The notes: a model not told the origin generated them from the sequence alone. DNA of 64,000 nt from Pachyseris speciosa (GCA_016490735.1 JAEMWC010000445.1:341001-405000), one strand, 5' to 3'. Counted from the first letter of the stretch, positions 20,440-31,447 are shown. Numbers and translations are program-made.

Positions 20440-21124
20440 TACAGGCAAATGCCTTGATGTTGAAGTGCTGAGCAAAGTCTGCCAGACCTGCCAAAGACAT
20501 GAGACCGATAACGATCCCCAAGCAGAGCAGGAGTGGCAGAGAAACCATGCCCCAAAATGCAAAGCAAATTTTAAAGGCTCAGCTCCATCAATGGAAACGG
20601 AAGGAGTGAAGCGAATCTTTGAGAGAAGTGAGGAAAAACACAAATTGCGTTACACTGAATATTATGGGGATGGAGATAGTAAGGGTTTCAGTGGAGTAGA
20701 AAAGACTTACATAGACAAAGGACTGAAAGTTGTAAAGAAAGAATGTGTTGGACATGTCCAAAAGTGTGTGGATGGAAAAACCCAGAATCAAAATGAAGCC
20801 TTAAATGGGACGATATGGGAACGAGTGCCAAAAGAGGTGTTTGTGGGAGCTGACACTTTAGAGCTTGGAGTGAATGATGCTGTTTCCCACTTCAATATTG
20901 GAAGCCAAGCAGCATTAAATACACTCACAAACAATGGAATTGAACCTGGGGAGTTTTGTCGTGAAGAAATGAAAAGAAGTGACAAACTGAGACTTGGCAA
21001 AGCAATTTACAAAGAAACAGATACCTCTAAGCGAAAAAGAAAGTTGCTTCGAGCCCGTCGAAAACAAAAAGGGGATCAAGTGCAAGAAAAAGAAGGAGTG
21101 ACGTATGCCTCAGGATCCTTCTGA
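20440..21124 (+). pseudogene. Transposase C-terminal part, continuing from 17975
   Basis: Resumes in frame after the nested insertion (DTGKCLDVEVLSKVCQTCQR). It keeps C-x2-C..H-x4-C (zinc-binding-like), GSAPSMETEG, YTEYYGDGDSKGF (D-G-D, likely second catalytic acidic residue) and KECVGHVQKC. After that the chain runs to a basic C-terminus (KRKRKLLRARRKQK). Together with the first part it would have been about 460 residues. Intact apart from the insertion, so the break may be recent. Confidence 0.82.
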
Positions 21125-21710
21125 ACACTTATTTGATGCTAACAATCAAAACTGTGTCTGAAAAGAGTTTAAGAGAGGTTATTTCATTAAAAATGAGAAG
21201 AAAATCATCTCTTTAAATTTTGTCAAAACTTTAGAACCATTTTTCTCAAATTGTAAAAATTACAGAATTGCGACACTTCCAGGCAGGATATCTCTGTGGG
21301 GTTTTAACTAATTGGCTTGAAACTTTCAGCATTATTTCCCCATGTTATTCCCTTGGTGACAAACTCAAAAAAATTGGAAAAGTTTGACACTGTACTTGCA
21401 GTAAAATTTTCTTTGAAGTATCTGTCATTGCTTTCCCTTTATCATGAGGAAAATTAACAAAGCAATCATAGTTTCCTTGTTTTTGAGGTTTAACACCTGT
21501 GTAATTTATTTTGGAATAGAATAAAGCTAATTTTACTTTTCTGTGACCATTCTAAGCAGAGTTATTCTGCTTATAATAGACCCACATTTTTCACCAGTGG
21601 GGGGCTGGTTAATCATTAACCATTAACATTCACGAAGTGAAAACAGTCATTTTGGAGTCAGGAAGTGATAATCTTTAAGATGGTGTAAAAGGAAATATTT
21701 TTAAACATTT
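21125..21710. other. 3' region of the TTAA transposon
   Basis: AT-rich noncoding sequence between the transposase stop and the right inverted repeat. No ORF or repeat recognised. Confidence 0.5.
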
Positions 21711-21732
21711 TTAGGGTATAAGACCACCTTAA

Positions 21733-22578
21733 TAAATGTTTTGTCTGCACATCCCTCTTTTCAAAACAGAACGCGTGAAAGTACTATCTGTTATCATGTT
21801 TTGAGTGGTATTTTTCCATCTTGTGTGTCAAGCAGGCCAATGCTAGCTATGCGTAAGTGTTAAAGATTAAGAAAGTAAAAGTAGAAGTAACGAAACACTG
21901 GATACAATTCTGAAACTTTCTGAAAGTTCTGTTTTGAAATTTGAAAGTTAGGATGCTGATAAAATTTTACTTAATTGAAATTACAGCAACTTGAAAGGAA
22001 GTACAAATAGACTTAAGCACTGCAAAACTGACCTAAATAAATGCACATTTGCCAAAATAAATGTAGATAAAATAAAGCCTCCGTGATACCACCTCCATAG
22101 TTTTCAGTTTAATATCAAACAAGGAAATCATTTTAAACTTGGCTGACTATCCGTACAGATTTTTGTTATAGGCTGTTTGAACATTTTCATTTATTTACTT
22201 TTTTAGCATAAAGCTATTTTAATAAATGTTTTGTCTTGGTTGAAATAATGATTTTTTTCAGAAATTTGACAATAGCTCTGGCCGGAAGAGAATGTGTTAC
22301 CCCGCTGTGCGTTACCTTTTGATTCACGCGCGTTCCCGCGGGAGTACTTAGCAACGTGACGGGACAATGGGTAAACATGGCAACTGGGAGTCCCGGATGA
22401 AATCGAAAAAAGGGTCAAGGAAGAAGTCAGGAAAGGCAAACTTGCGGCATTACTTGAGTTTCACCTCAAAATATCTCTGGATTAGGTATCCAGACCTTAT
22501 CCAAGATGTTCGAAGGTTTCCAAAATATGATGGCGAGAAGCAGTTAACTCTCTTGCCCGACTTGCGGTTAAGCCAACA
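21733..22578. other. Right end of duplication copy A
   Basis: Matches 53776-54628. The last 300 bases are CpG-richer (GTGCGTTACC..CACGCGCGTTCCCGCGGG), promoter-like. In copy B the same sequence lies directly upstream of a dynein heavy chain gene. A third, diverged copy of 21748-22120 lies at 36031-36650. A short ORF at 22367-22582 is frame-disrupted in copy B and is not called. Confidence 0.55.
22371..22384 (+). promoter_or_regulatory. X-box-like site, copy A
   Basis: GTAAACATGGCAAC: one mismatch to the RFX X-box consensus GTNRCC-N(0-3)-RGYAAC. It is the duplicate of 54418-54431, which precedes a ciliary gene. No ciliary gene follows it here. Confidence 0.35.
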
Positions 22579-22749
22579 TTAGTTAACAGTCCACTTTGAG
22601 TTCTGAGGATCCTAATATCCATGACATCACCGAAACGTAAAAAGGTAAAGAAACTTTATTTATACTTGGCTACAATTATCTAACCCATTGACTCCTACAC
22701 CGGCCGAAACCGGCCGCACAAGACTGCCATGTGTTCCCTTTCACACAAG
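22579..22749. other. Junction after copy A, with 'ccggccgaaaccggccg' repeat end
   Basis: Unique sequence plus 'ctaacccattgactcctacaccggcc', resembling one end of the piggyBac-like MITE at 30937-31447. The opposite end was not found. Confidence 0.45.
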
Positions 22750-23256
22750 GCCCTTGTCTTCGTTGCCAATATGTAGAAGATGTGTGTCACATAACTGCAT
22801 CAAACTCAGCAAATAATTCGCTTTAGTCCAATACGTACTCGCTGAAAACCATTCCAAGTAGTTGTCTACAGTAACTGATAATTCATTTTCATTTAACGCG
22901 TGGTTTGTTGGCGGGCTTGAAGTATCTAAATCAAACTCGGTTTGCTGCGTGACCGCATGTAAGTGAAGTCTTTGTACTGAAACGATATGAAGCAGAGAAG
23001 TGATGTACTCCAGCAAATCCATTGAATCAAAACGTTGAACAAGACCCAAAAGATACTTCCTTTTCACTGGCTCCCCGCAACGACAAAACCATTCTTTGGT
23101 GTGATTCAATTTCACGCCTAGACAACAATCCTCGCAAATTCCACAAGATTTTACCGGACTGTTGACACAGCGAAGTTGCGGTGCTCTGCTGATGCTAAGC
23201 TGGTAGAGACTGGAGCTTCGTTCTGGCTGACGCATTCTTGGTTTAGCGAAGATTTC
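22750..23256 (-). CDS. FBXW10-like N-terminal exon (partial gene)
   Basis: A single open exon on the minus strand with an acceptor (tttttctcgcag) just before 23256 and a possible donor near 22749. The peptide has SCGICEDCCLGVKLNHTKEWFCRCG, then RKYLLGLVQRFDSMDLLEYI and WFSASTYWTKANYLLSLMQLC. This spacing is what I remember of the N-terminal region of FBXW10/CDRT1-type F-box WD40 proteins (substrate adaptors of SCF ubiquitin ligases). No F-box or WD40 exon was found downstream; the duplicated block begins at 22578. It may be an exon cut off by rearrangement, or the rest may lie to the left. Confidence 0.5.
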
Positions 23257-23407
23257 TGCGAGAAAAATAATTGGCAATTAAACTTTTGTTATTTTGGATT
23301 AGAGGTCATCAATATAAAAGCCACGTTATGTTCGTATCAACTGCTCTTTTGTGCTAGGGACTTGTTTTTTTCCCCAAACTTGGTAACCTAACAACTTATG
23401 GCGTGAT

Positions 23408-23446
<39 letters not shown>

Positions 23447-23497
23447 CGCACGCATGCACGCACGCACGCACGCACGCACATACATACATACATACAG
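23408..23497. repeat. Compound (CATA)n/(CA)n/(CGCA)n microsatellite
   Basis: Runs of CATA, CA and GCAC units followed again by CATA. Purine/pyrimidine alternating, so a possible Z-DNA former. Confidence 0.95.
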
Positions 23498-23519
23498 CTA
23501 ATATCTCCGAGCATTTAAT

Positions 23520-23558
23520 CATCAGATGAGAATAGACCATCAACCCGGGAACTACGTC

Positions 23559-23591
<33 letters not shown>

Positions 23592-23686
23592 TACGCCCCA
23601 CAGAATCAATTAGGAAGAGTTGTGAGACGGGGCCTACGGTTTATCGTCCTTATCCGAGAAGACTAGAAAGTCTAACCATTTGCAGA
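23520..23686 (-). repeat. SINE body fragment
   Basis: Matches the middle of the SINE at 24650-25110 ('ggaactacgtcccctactc' to 'gactagaaagtctaacc'). Lacks the tRNA head and the tail. Confidence 0.75.
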
Positions 23687-23731
23687 ATGGCATCCAGACA
23701 AAAAATAAAAAAAATTGAAATACGTCTGCTT

Positions 23732-23956
23732 AAGGCCCTGGCAAACAAGGACACATTTTTGCTGACACATTGTTGCTCATGATGTTTCTTGGGTGCGCAA
23801 ACGAGCGGGACACGACGCAAATGTTGTGTTTCGATACTGCGCAAACTGGGAAACGTTTGTTGAGGACACAATTTTTGTGTCCGCAACAAATGTTGCGCGC
23901 GGGCACAAAGGGAATCGTCTGTGTCCGCAGCATGTGTCCTCGTTTCACAGGGCCTT
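23732..23956. mobile_element. hAT-like MITE
   Basis: Inverted ends AAGGCCCTGGCAAACAAGGACACA and the complement of ..GTGTCCTCGTTTCACAGGGCCTT. The CAGGGCC-type terminus is typical of hAT elements; the target duplication is not clear. No ORF. Confidence 0.65.
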
Positions 23957-24307
23957 TTAAAACAGATTTTTATCCTGAAAATCGGAACGATTTTTCAGAT
24001 TGCTTGAATCTTACTTGAACATGGATTAGACATATACTTATTCATTGATATCTGGTTTCATTTAGCCGGACGGGCCACCATTCCAGAAGCCTCATTTCTG
24101 TCCATATTCCTTCGGGAATCAATATACTCACGACACGTGAATAATAAACATAAAATACAAATAATAAACTACAAAGTTGTTGTAGTATATTACAAGTTTA
24201 AACTTTGTCAGTTTTATTTTTCTTTTGAAAACTTGGAAACAATTTTTTTTCTACTGAACGAAAACGGGCTTTCAATAGAGTACTAAAGTGATCACGTCGC
24301 AAAAACT

Positions 24308-24540
24308 AAATTTGTGAAATTATGGGATTTGTTCGGATGTTCAGAAAGAACACGATAAAAAAAAATACCTACTTGCCAAAAATCAGCATTTTCTTACAGT
24401 TTGAGAGCGAGATATTAGCACCGTTGTACTCTGCTGACTCCATACAAATCCTTCTAAATTTTACTCAGTTCATATGAACCGAGTCAAATTTAGAAGGATT
24501 TGTATGGAGTCAGCAGCAAATCCCATAATTTCAAAAATTC
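24308..24540. mobile_element. Palindromic MITE with central 84-bp hairpin
   Basis: Outer inverted repeats GAAATTATGGGATTTG / CAAATCCCATAATTTC. The centre has perfect 30-bp arms (24432-24461 and 24486-24515) and a loop that is itself nearly palindromic (AGTTCATATGAAC). Confidence 0.8.
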
Positions 24541-24649
24541 AAATATTTGTGACGTCAGTTTAACCGAAAACTGAGTATTCACAACGGACAAAGGTTGTTA
24601 ATTAACTTTTAACCGCTTTTTGTTGCTGAAAGTGTATACTGGTTTCACC

Positions 24650-24982
24650 ACATAATGGTAATGGATTTATATACCGCACATATCACATAGTTTCATGGCG
24701 GTTTACAATTCTTCTCTGGGGTGAGATCGGACGTCAGCCTGTAAAGGCGCCTCTGGCAGCCGCTATCAGTCCATTTTTGATCTCACCCACCCACCCAACC
24801 CATACATGAATGTCAAGACAGATGAAAGGTAGACCACCACACCGGGAACTACGTCCCCTACTCTTTTCGAACAGTGTGTGGGTTCTTTAACGTTCCACAG
24901 ATTATTAGGAACAAGTGTTGTGAGACGGGACCTACGGTTTATCGTCCTTATCCGAGAAGACTAGAAAGTCTAACCGTTTGCA

Positions 24983-25014
<32 letters not shown>

Positions 25015-25110
25015 ATTATTTAAAGACCCTGAGTGTTGGTCCGGCCGGGGTTTGAACCCGCGACCTTCCGCACAGTAGTCCGGTGCTCTACCACTGAGCT
25101 AACCATGTTA
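24650..25110 (-). mobile_element. tRNA-derived SINE, nearly full length
   Basis: On the minus strand: tRNA-like head TGGTTAGCTCAGTGGTAGAG (A box), GGTCGCGGGTTCAAACCCCG (B box), then a body through 'gactttctagtcttctcgg' and a 3' end 'gcggtatataaatccattac'. Fragments of the same family are at 23520-23686 and 25690-25797. Confidence 0.8.
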
Positions 25111-25689
25111 GTTTTAAATGCAATTCCAGCCATTTCAGAGGACTTAAATTTAAAAATTTTCCGGGGAAGCATGACCGCGGACCCCCTAGTTGACTCACGC
25201 TAACGCGTTCGAGGTTAGTCCTCCCCCCCCTCCCCCAGTTGCAAACTTGCTGCGTGGGCCCTGCTATATAGACTCTATACAAGAGCCATAATCATTTAAA
25301 GATGTGGAGGACATGCAATCGCCTACATACTGAACGGCGATGATTATTCAGCGACATATTAGTTAATGTCACTACATCAGTAACTTTCAGGCCCGGGTAA
25401 ATAACTGTTTGTTGATGGCTTTTAATTTGAATTTGTCAAACAAACGAACAAACAAACAAAGAAGTCATTCACTTTATAACAGAATCGCAACATACATACA
25501 TTACATACATTACTTTATTACTGTAAATTCTCGGATTCTAGAGTACACCTCAAATGCAAAGGAGTTGGGGTCAGCGATCACCAATCCCTTAGCTTTTAAC
25601 CGTGCGCCATTAATCGGACGCAAAACTCCTCTCTGTTAACATTGCCCAAGTGAAGAGCCTGTATGCAGGCTAATGTCATTACAAAAGAA
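25111..25689. other. Unannotated stretch
   Basis: AT-rich with a 'cccccccctccccc' tract (about 25224-25237) and an (ACAT)n patch at about 25490-25512. No gene or element recognised. Confidence 0.5.
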
Positions 25690-25797
25690 GCACTTTCTTC
25701 TCAATTATTTAAACACCCTGAGTGTTGGTCCGGCCGGGGTTTGAACCCGCGACCTCCCGCACGGTAGTCCGGTGCTCTTCCAACTGAGCTAACAGGA
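25690..25797 (-). repeat. SINE head fragment (tRNA-like)
   Basis: Minus strand: GTTAGCTCAGTTGGAAGAGC (A box) and GGTCGCGGGTTCAAACCCC (B box), then 'caacactcagggtg'. The anticodon arm does not fold as a normal tRNA, so it is a SINE piece and not a tRNA gene. Confidence 0.75.
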
Positions 25798-26288
25798 CGG
25801 CAACAATAGACGTTAGAGGGCGTATGCACGTTACGTCATCTCCGCCATGTTGATGTACCGTCAACAAAAGATTTCTTGTTAGCTTCTTTTGTTACTGTCC
25901 ACCAATATGGCCGCCCACCCATTGTCAATCGAATCTGTGCAGACTGGTTGCATACCCTCTATTCGCTTGAACATTTTGTTTTCCCAATACAGAGCATATG
26001 ACGATACTCAGGAGATTTGGGTCCTTTGTCTTGTTCATTAAAAAGAGTGCATGCATGCAAATCTTCTGAGAATAATCACGTGATCTGCATTGGGAAAACA
26101 AAATGTACAAGCGAATGAGGTCTATTGCTGCACGAGGGTGATTAAAGTTCACTTATCGTAGTTATAATTTGAGATGTCTGGATAAGAGCAGATATGTTAG
26201 ATATTTAAGAAACAATTTTAAATTTACAACAAAGTACAAAGTTGAATTGATAGTGTACAAGGAATGCTAATTAAATACTGACAAAAAA
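25798..26288. other. Unannotated stretch
   Basis: Contains a small inverted repeat: 'cgcttgaacattttgttttcccaat' (about 25969-25993) and its complement near 26092-26116. Probably a degraded MITE. No gene seen. Confidence 0.45.
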
Positions 26289-26512
26289 GGGCCGTTTATA
26301 CGAGAGGAAATATACCGTTGCTTACTCTGGCCGCGGCTTACACAATACGCGAAAGGAACTATTTATACGAGTAAAAACGCCTAGGCCAGGATAAGTCGCA
26401 GCTTGAGAAAGCCGTGAACGTAGATTTTGTACCATTTATACTGGGTGTTCGCGCCTTATGTAAGCTGTGGCCATAGTCAGCATCGGCTTATTTTGTCTCG
26501 TATAAACGGCCC
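26289..26512. mobile_element. MITE with GGGCCGTTTATACGAGA ends, copy 1
   Basis: 224 bp. Left end GGGCCGTTTATACGAGAG, right end TCTCGTATAAACGGCCC; noncoding interior. A second direct copy lies 131 bp downstream. Confidence 0.85.
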
Positions 26513-26643
26513 TAGTATAACCGTTACAAAGAGAGTAAAAAAAAAACGGTTAAAATTAAATGGTAGATATTCCTCATATGACATTATTGTTTCGATCTTC
26601 CTCCGAGCTGCTCATTAGCTCGAGTTTTTTTCTTGAGATGTTA

Positions 26644-26849
26644 GCCGTTTATACGAGAGAAAATAAGCCGCAGCTTACTCTGGCCGTTGCTTACATAAGA
26701 CGCGAAAGGAACCATTTATACGAGTAAAAACTCCTAGACCAGGATAAGCCGCAGCTTGAGAAAGCCGTTAACGTAGATTTTGTACCATTTATACGGGGAG
26801 TTCGCGGCCAGAGTAAGCCGCGGCTTATTTTCTCTCGTATAAACGGCCC
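26644..26849. mobile_element. MITE with GGGCCGTTTATACGAGA ends, copy 2
   Basis: Better preserved than copy 1. The left end lacks the first bases, and the inverted repeats continue inward (AAAATAAGCCGC..GCTTACTCTGGCCG), giving a long near-palindrome. Confidence 0.85.
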
Positions 26850-29800
26850 TATTGTTTTCTTTAGATTCTTTAGAAACCTCGCAGGATAAAACAGTTTAAA
26901 CGAGTCAGTTTTGACTGCCAGGAATTGAAGATAACATTAACTTGCCGAGCTTTAAGCCAGATTCTTTAACTAACGAAGCCTAATGCCCAGAGGAAAGATG
27001 ATTTTATCAGAAGTCCAAACCTTTCTGTTCAGTATCGAAAAGACTCTTTTTTGAAGTGCAAAATAGACCAACAGTTTCAAGTCAGTGATAGAAATAGCCT
27101 TTTTATTATGGCTTTTTCTAAGCCGTGAAAGCTTTACTAGTTTTCGTACTGTATGAGAATGAATATATTTCCGACTGTTCTAACTTATATTTCAAAAACA
27201 TTTTAGTTGAAACTAATATAAAAATTCTTCCTACGCGCATTTTCCATACAAAATTGACGGTTATATCAGTAAAATTCAGAGAGTACAGTCATCCTCCAAT
27301 GGGGGGATCCACATTTTGAAGTCAATTCTCGTCTTGAGACTAACCGGTTTTTTTTTTCTTAATATGAATTCGGTAATTAAAATAAAATGAAGAACTGGCA
27401 AGGTAATTGAAAAGTGAGGAAATTAAAAACTCATCATCTTAAGTCAAGATTTCAAAGTTGACCGAAAAAAAGATTTTAACATATTTTGTGATTAACTAAT
27501 AAAACCATGGTGTTCATAATCATGTGAGCACTGCGAATACAATACTGTCGAATTGTTAAGTTAGACTGAATTATCTTCTTAGGATTCCAGTTTCACCTAA
27601 GCCCCAAAAGAATAATAAAACTGCCACTGTTATTGAAATTAAAAGTCCCTTGGCTCAACTTAACAACGCTCACTTAATAAAAACCTAAGGATAATAATTA
27701 ATTTCGAGTGAGCTGTTTGAGCATTGTCTATGAAAAAGCTTATTCAATATTTGTTGCGTTTATAGTTTTTGTAAGATTCTGGAAGCGTTCAGCAAGGCTT
27801 GCCGTACAGAGAAAAAGAGACGGCATTCTTTCAACGACTAGAATATCACGTTTTGCCGACCTACTGGTTGATATTCATGGCAATTTACTGGTCACTAAAG
27901 TTCGACTGAGCCAGTCTTGCATACAATCTGAATAATTTTCATAAGTAAGAATAGCTTGACCTTAACGGTCTATCAGTATAAAGACTGCCAGGCAGTGAAA
28001 AGAACATATATGTTCTTAAAACTGAGCTTAAGAAAGGAAACACATCTATGGTTAACTACTAAACTTAATAGTTAACTTTGATTTTTATATCGAAGCGACC
28101 TTACATGTTTATAAAAAGTCAACTCAGTAACGTGTGAATCACTTTGTCTCTGTTTATAAAATGCGAAGCTGAAGACAATCAAGCCATACCTTCCGGAATG
28201 ACTTCCAGAGTCCCCATAGCCCTTAATTCGTGCTATCACGATCGGGGTTCTTCCTTTCACCCGTCTATACTAAGTGTTCGGTTTAAGGTTTCGAAAAATT
28301 CAACGATTAGCATAAAAGTGGCTTTGTTTATTCAAGTTGTTATGGCGTCGTTAACGTTATTCGAAGTCCTATGGGACTGTTTATCTTGGTGAAGGGTGCA
28401 TAAGTAGCGGCTTTTTGTGCTTTGAAAGTTCATTGTACGCAAAAGGCCAACCTTAGTAAATAACAAGAGGCTGGTATGTCAATCAAACGTGCCAGCTCAG
28501 CTTTTCTAATTTGGCGCCGAAATCGTTTAATTTGCTATCATATAATGATTTTATTGCTTTGATTCTGTCCAGTCCTTTAGCAGCTGCTCTCAACGAGAGC
28601 CCCTCAACGGTCAACTTAATAACCGTGATAAAACTAAAGGCCGAATGTTGTGTGCGTAAGCGTGACAGCGGCAGCGATGGGGTACTGTTACGAAGTTTAG
28701 ATAAACTAAAAGATGTGTTTGGAACGGTAAAATGTTGCAAAGATTTTACAGTTTTCCTGCAAAACTCTTAATACATGCACTGAAACTATTTGCGGTGGTC
28801 TATGGCCACCGATGCCGAGGAGGGAGTGGATTAGAACCTGAAGAAGTCTGATTAACAGTTTTCAAGTTTTGTCATTGTGTCTTGGGAAACTCACTGTAAA
28901 ATAATGCTAGTTTCTATTCTTCCAAGAAATGATTTGAAATCAACCTTTTCCTGTTACTCGGCCCGTTCATGTAACAGAAAAAGTACTTCTTCATGATTGA
29001 ACAAACTTATAACAGGAATTGCCGTGACATGTAAGTGCCCCAGTTAACTGACGCTGGACGAACGCATGATCATGACTCCATTTGCAATACAGCAATACAT
29101 TAAAAAAGGTTTAGGTAATGTAAACGATAAAAGGTAAAGAAGATGTTTATTTCCGAGAGAGGCTAAAGATGCTGCGCTCGAATGCGAAAAGCCAATGCAT
29201 AGTCTACCACGGCTGGACCAATCAGTTTCGTGCATTTCGATACAAACTACGGCTTAAATGCGTGCTCAACGGACAGACAAGGGGAAAAAGGTTTACAGCC
29301 TAAAAAAAAGATAAAAATAAATAAAAATAAACAGAAGTTTTCGAAGTCTGATCTTTCAAATAAAATCCCATCGGTGGTCCTTCCTTCCCACGGGGATCTA
29401 ATAATAATGAAGGCGTGACCATCAGCCCTTTTCTTAGTCTTCAGCCTGTACAGAGGACTGTGTTGTGGACTCCTGATTGGTTTTTAAATAGTTTTATCCC
29501 TTCTGAATGTGCTTGTAAGGTCAACATTGCATTTTAGGCTGTACATGTCGGCATTTAATCTGCTAGGCAGCCTGAGCAGCCTTCATTTGGCGCGTCACGT
29601 TGCCTGTAGCGTTGCGTTGCGTGACAAGCCAATTAACTGTTGTTTTGTGGCCTGCAAGGACGGTTTTAGAACCATATGTTAAAGGGGCCATATCGTCAAT
29701 TTTTAATATTTATTCAGCATAACATAAGAAATCCAGTTGTTTATAAGGATGGAAACCCAAAACAACGTTCCAGTTGTGTTTAAAACGAAGTACTCCACTA

Positions 29801-29944
29801 GTGCACTGGAACTATACCCTTGGCCACGAATGGTACTGTAAATGGTACTGGAAATGCCCGATGCAACTTGAAAAAGTTGGCGGGCTCATTTTTTCGAGTT
29901 TCCCTAACAAACCGATCTCGTTTTGTTCTCCGTTCAAGGATTTA
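26850..29944. other. About 3.1 kb without a supported gene
   Basis: Only short ORFs without recognisable domains (for example 27708-27935, and overlapping ORFs on both strands at 28483-28771). No clear splice-bounded exons, SINEs or terminal repeats were found. Could hold introns or regulatory DNA of neighbouring genes. Confidence 0.45.
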
Positions 29945-30070
29945 TCATTCTGTGAATGATATATGAAATAAATCATATATGAACAGCGGAAATGAAATCA
30001 AATGAAGAATGATTCTCGCAGTTGTAAACGCAACTTATGCAATTGCGAAAAGAAGCCTGAAAACAATTCA

Positions 30071-30082
30071 GGACTCGAACGG

Positions 30083-30116
<34 letters not shown>

Positions 30117-30146
30117 TGCTCTAACCAACTGAGCTATGAAGCCACC
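30071..30146 (-). tRNA. tRNA-like pseudogene (repeat-borne)
   Basis: Minus strand GGCTTCATAGCTCAGTTGGT..GGGTTCAAACCCCGT. The acceptor, D and T arms look good, but the anticodon loop reads CCGGTAT with C at position 33 in place of the universal U, and the terminal base pair of the anticodon stem is poor. Most likely a SINE head, not an active tRNA. Confidence 0.4.
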
Positions 30147-30348
30147 GTGATGTTGGGAGCAGGTCAATTGTGGGTTCATATGTTCCCGTGAAAGAAATGA
30201 GTGTGAATGATATATGAAATAAATCATATATGAACTGCGGAAATGAAATCAAATGAAGAATGATCCTCGCAGTTGTGAACGCAATTGTTGCAATTGCATA
30301 AAGAAGCCTCATTTCTTTCACCGGAACTTATGAACCCACAATTGACCT

Positions 30349-30362
<14 letters not shown>

Positions 30363-30387
<25 letters not shown>

Positions 30388-30437
30388 CTCATAGCGCCGG
30401 TATCGCGAGGTCACGGGTTCAAACTCCGTTGAAGTCC
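30363..30437 (+). tRNA. tRNA-like pseudogene (repeat-borne)
   Basis: GGCTTCATAGCTCAGTTGGT with a degraded anticodon arm (GACTCATAGCGCCGGTATCG); 3' acceptor strand TGAAGTC pairs with GGCTTCA. Not expected to be functional. Confidence 0.35.
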
Positions 30438-30625
30438 TGAATTGTTTTCAGGCTTCTTTTCGCAAATTTTACATAAATTGCGTTCACAACTGCGAGGATC
30501 ATTCTTCATTTGATTTCATTTCCGCAGTTCATATATGATTTATTTCATATATCAATCACACTCATTTCTTTAATTTCACGGGAACATATAAACCCACAAT
30601 TGACCTGCTCCCAACGTCACGGTGG

Positions 30626-30653
30626 CTTCATAGCTCAGTTGGTTAGAGCATCC

Positions 30654-30689
<36 letters not shown>

Positions 30690-30695
30690 CGAATT
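30626..30695 (+). tRNA. tRNA-like pseudogene (repeat-borne)
   Basis: GGCTTCATAGCTCAGTTGGT..GGTCACGGGTTCAAACC; acceptor 3' strand lost (runs into CGAATTG). Not functional. Confidence 0.35.
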
Positions 30696-30936
30696 GTTTT
30701 CAGGCTTCTTTTCGCAGTTGCATAAATTGCGTTCACACCTGCGAGGATCATTCATCATTTAATTTATCATTCTGTCAGAGTTTGGCTAAGATCATTTAAA
30801 GTATGCTCATTTTGAATATGATTTTGAATCTTGACCTTGAGACTTGAATAGTCCTACATAGCGCGACCGGGCCACGATTTTGACGATTGGCTGATGATAG
30901 GTGTTAAAAGGTCGGCGAAATACCTTTTCTTCTTAA

Positions 30937-31447
30937 CCCTTTGACTCTTACACCGGCCAAAACCGGCCGTGCAGAACCACGTCCCATGTACCACTTGCGA
31001 CGTCATCAGTTTTAACGCTCGCAGACAACTTCACCATGTAACATGTGTAGGGAGAAGAGATATTTCAAACCATACCCAAATGAGCATGATTCCGTTAAAC
31101 AGGCCAGAGAAAGCACAAAAAAATCCAAGTGACGTTGACCCAAAAATTTGAGTGAAAATCTTGTTTCACTACCCACCTGCACTTCCTTCCATCTAATCCT
31201 ACGATCCTAAAAGTTTTACCCAAATCTTTTCCCACCGAAAGGAAGCCCAGAAAATGCCTAACAAGAGAGAAAGAAAGTGAGGCAAGAAAAGCAAAAGAAG
31301 GGATCAGGAACAGAAGGACGCCAGGAGCTCTACCAGGAAACAGAGTTTTAGGCAGTTTTTGGTTCTTTTCGGCTAGATTCTGACCAGAAAACGGCTCGAC
31401 AAGCTTTAAAAGGTGTTTTTTTGGCAAAATGTTCAGGAGCCAAAGGG
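30937..31447. mobile_element. piggyBac-like MITE
   Basis: TTAA on both sides (30933-30936 and 31448-31451) and ends CCCTTTGACTC / GAGCCAAAGGG, the CCCTTTG terminus typical of piggyBac-type elements. 511 bp. A minus-strand ORF of 147 codons (31538-31095) overlaps the right end; it has no recognisable domain and is not called. Confidence 0.75.

Larger units (their letters stand above)
16886..21728 (+). mobile_element. TTAA-flanked DNA transposon (Kolobok-like), nested-in
   Basis: Terminal inverted repeats start GGTGGTCTTATACCCTAAAA at 16886 and end with its complement at 21728. TTAA is duplicated at 16882-16885 and 21729-21732. Removing a 2.46-kb nested insertion (17976-20431) leaves an element of about 2.4 kb with one transposase gene. 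Copy B has the empty site near 53773. TTAA target duplication fits Kolobok or piggyBac; the transposase is not piggyBac-like, so Kolobok-type is favoured. Confidence 0.83.
1..22578 (+). repeat. Segmental duplication, copy A
   Basis: Base 1 matches 37479 in copy B and collinear matches continue to about 22578 (54628 in B), covering noncoding sequence, the NLR-like gene, a foldback element and a LINE tail. Coding exons match at a few percent divergence or less. Copy A carries insertions absent from B: the Penelope/ribozyme block at about 11371-14825 and the TTAA transposon at 16886-21728. Copy A has 14 fewer TPR units. The left edge may lie outside the window. Confidence 0.93.
29945..30770. repeat. 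Cluster of three tRNA-derived repeats
   Basis: Three copies of a ~260-bp unit: tRNA-like head plus 'tcaggcttcttttcgcaattg' and 'tgatttcatttccgcagttc', with 'catatatgatttatttcatat' at the ends. Orientation is minus, plus, plus. It behaves like a tRNA-SINE family. Confidence 0.75.

Noticed and set aside
22367..22582. 71-codon ORF at the end of copy A
   Set aside because: Copy B has indels that break the frame at the same place, so there is no sign of selection on the peptide; the region fits a promoter better.
22600..22645. Possible hammerhead (CTGAGGA..CACCGAAACGT)
   Set aside because: The core reads CTGAGGA, no stem II pairing is evident, and no stem I partner follows.
28483..28771. Overlapping 85-86 codon ORFs on both strands
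   Set aside because: They mirror each other, a common chance effect, and neither shows a domain or splice signals.
30071..30146. Functional tRNA-Thr(GGT)
   Set aside because: Base 33 of the anticodon loop is C, the stem end is mismatched, and the sequence is part of a ~260-bp dispersed repeat.
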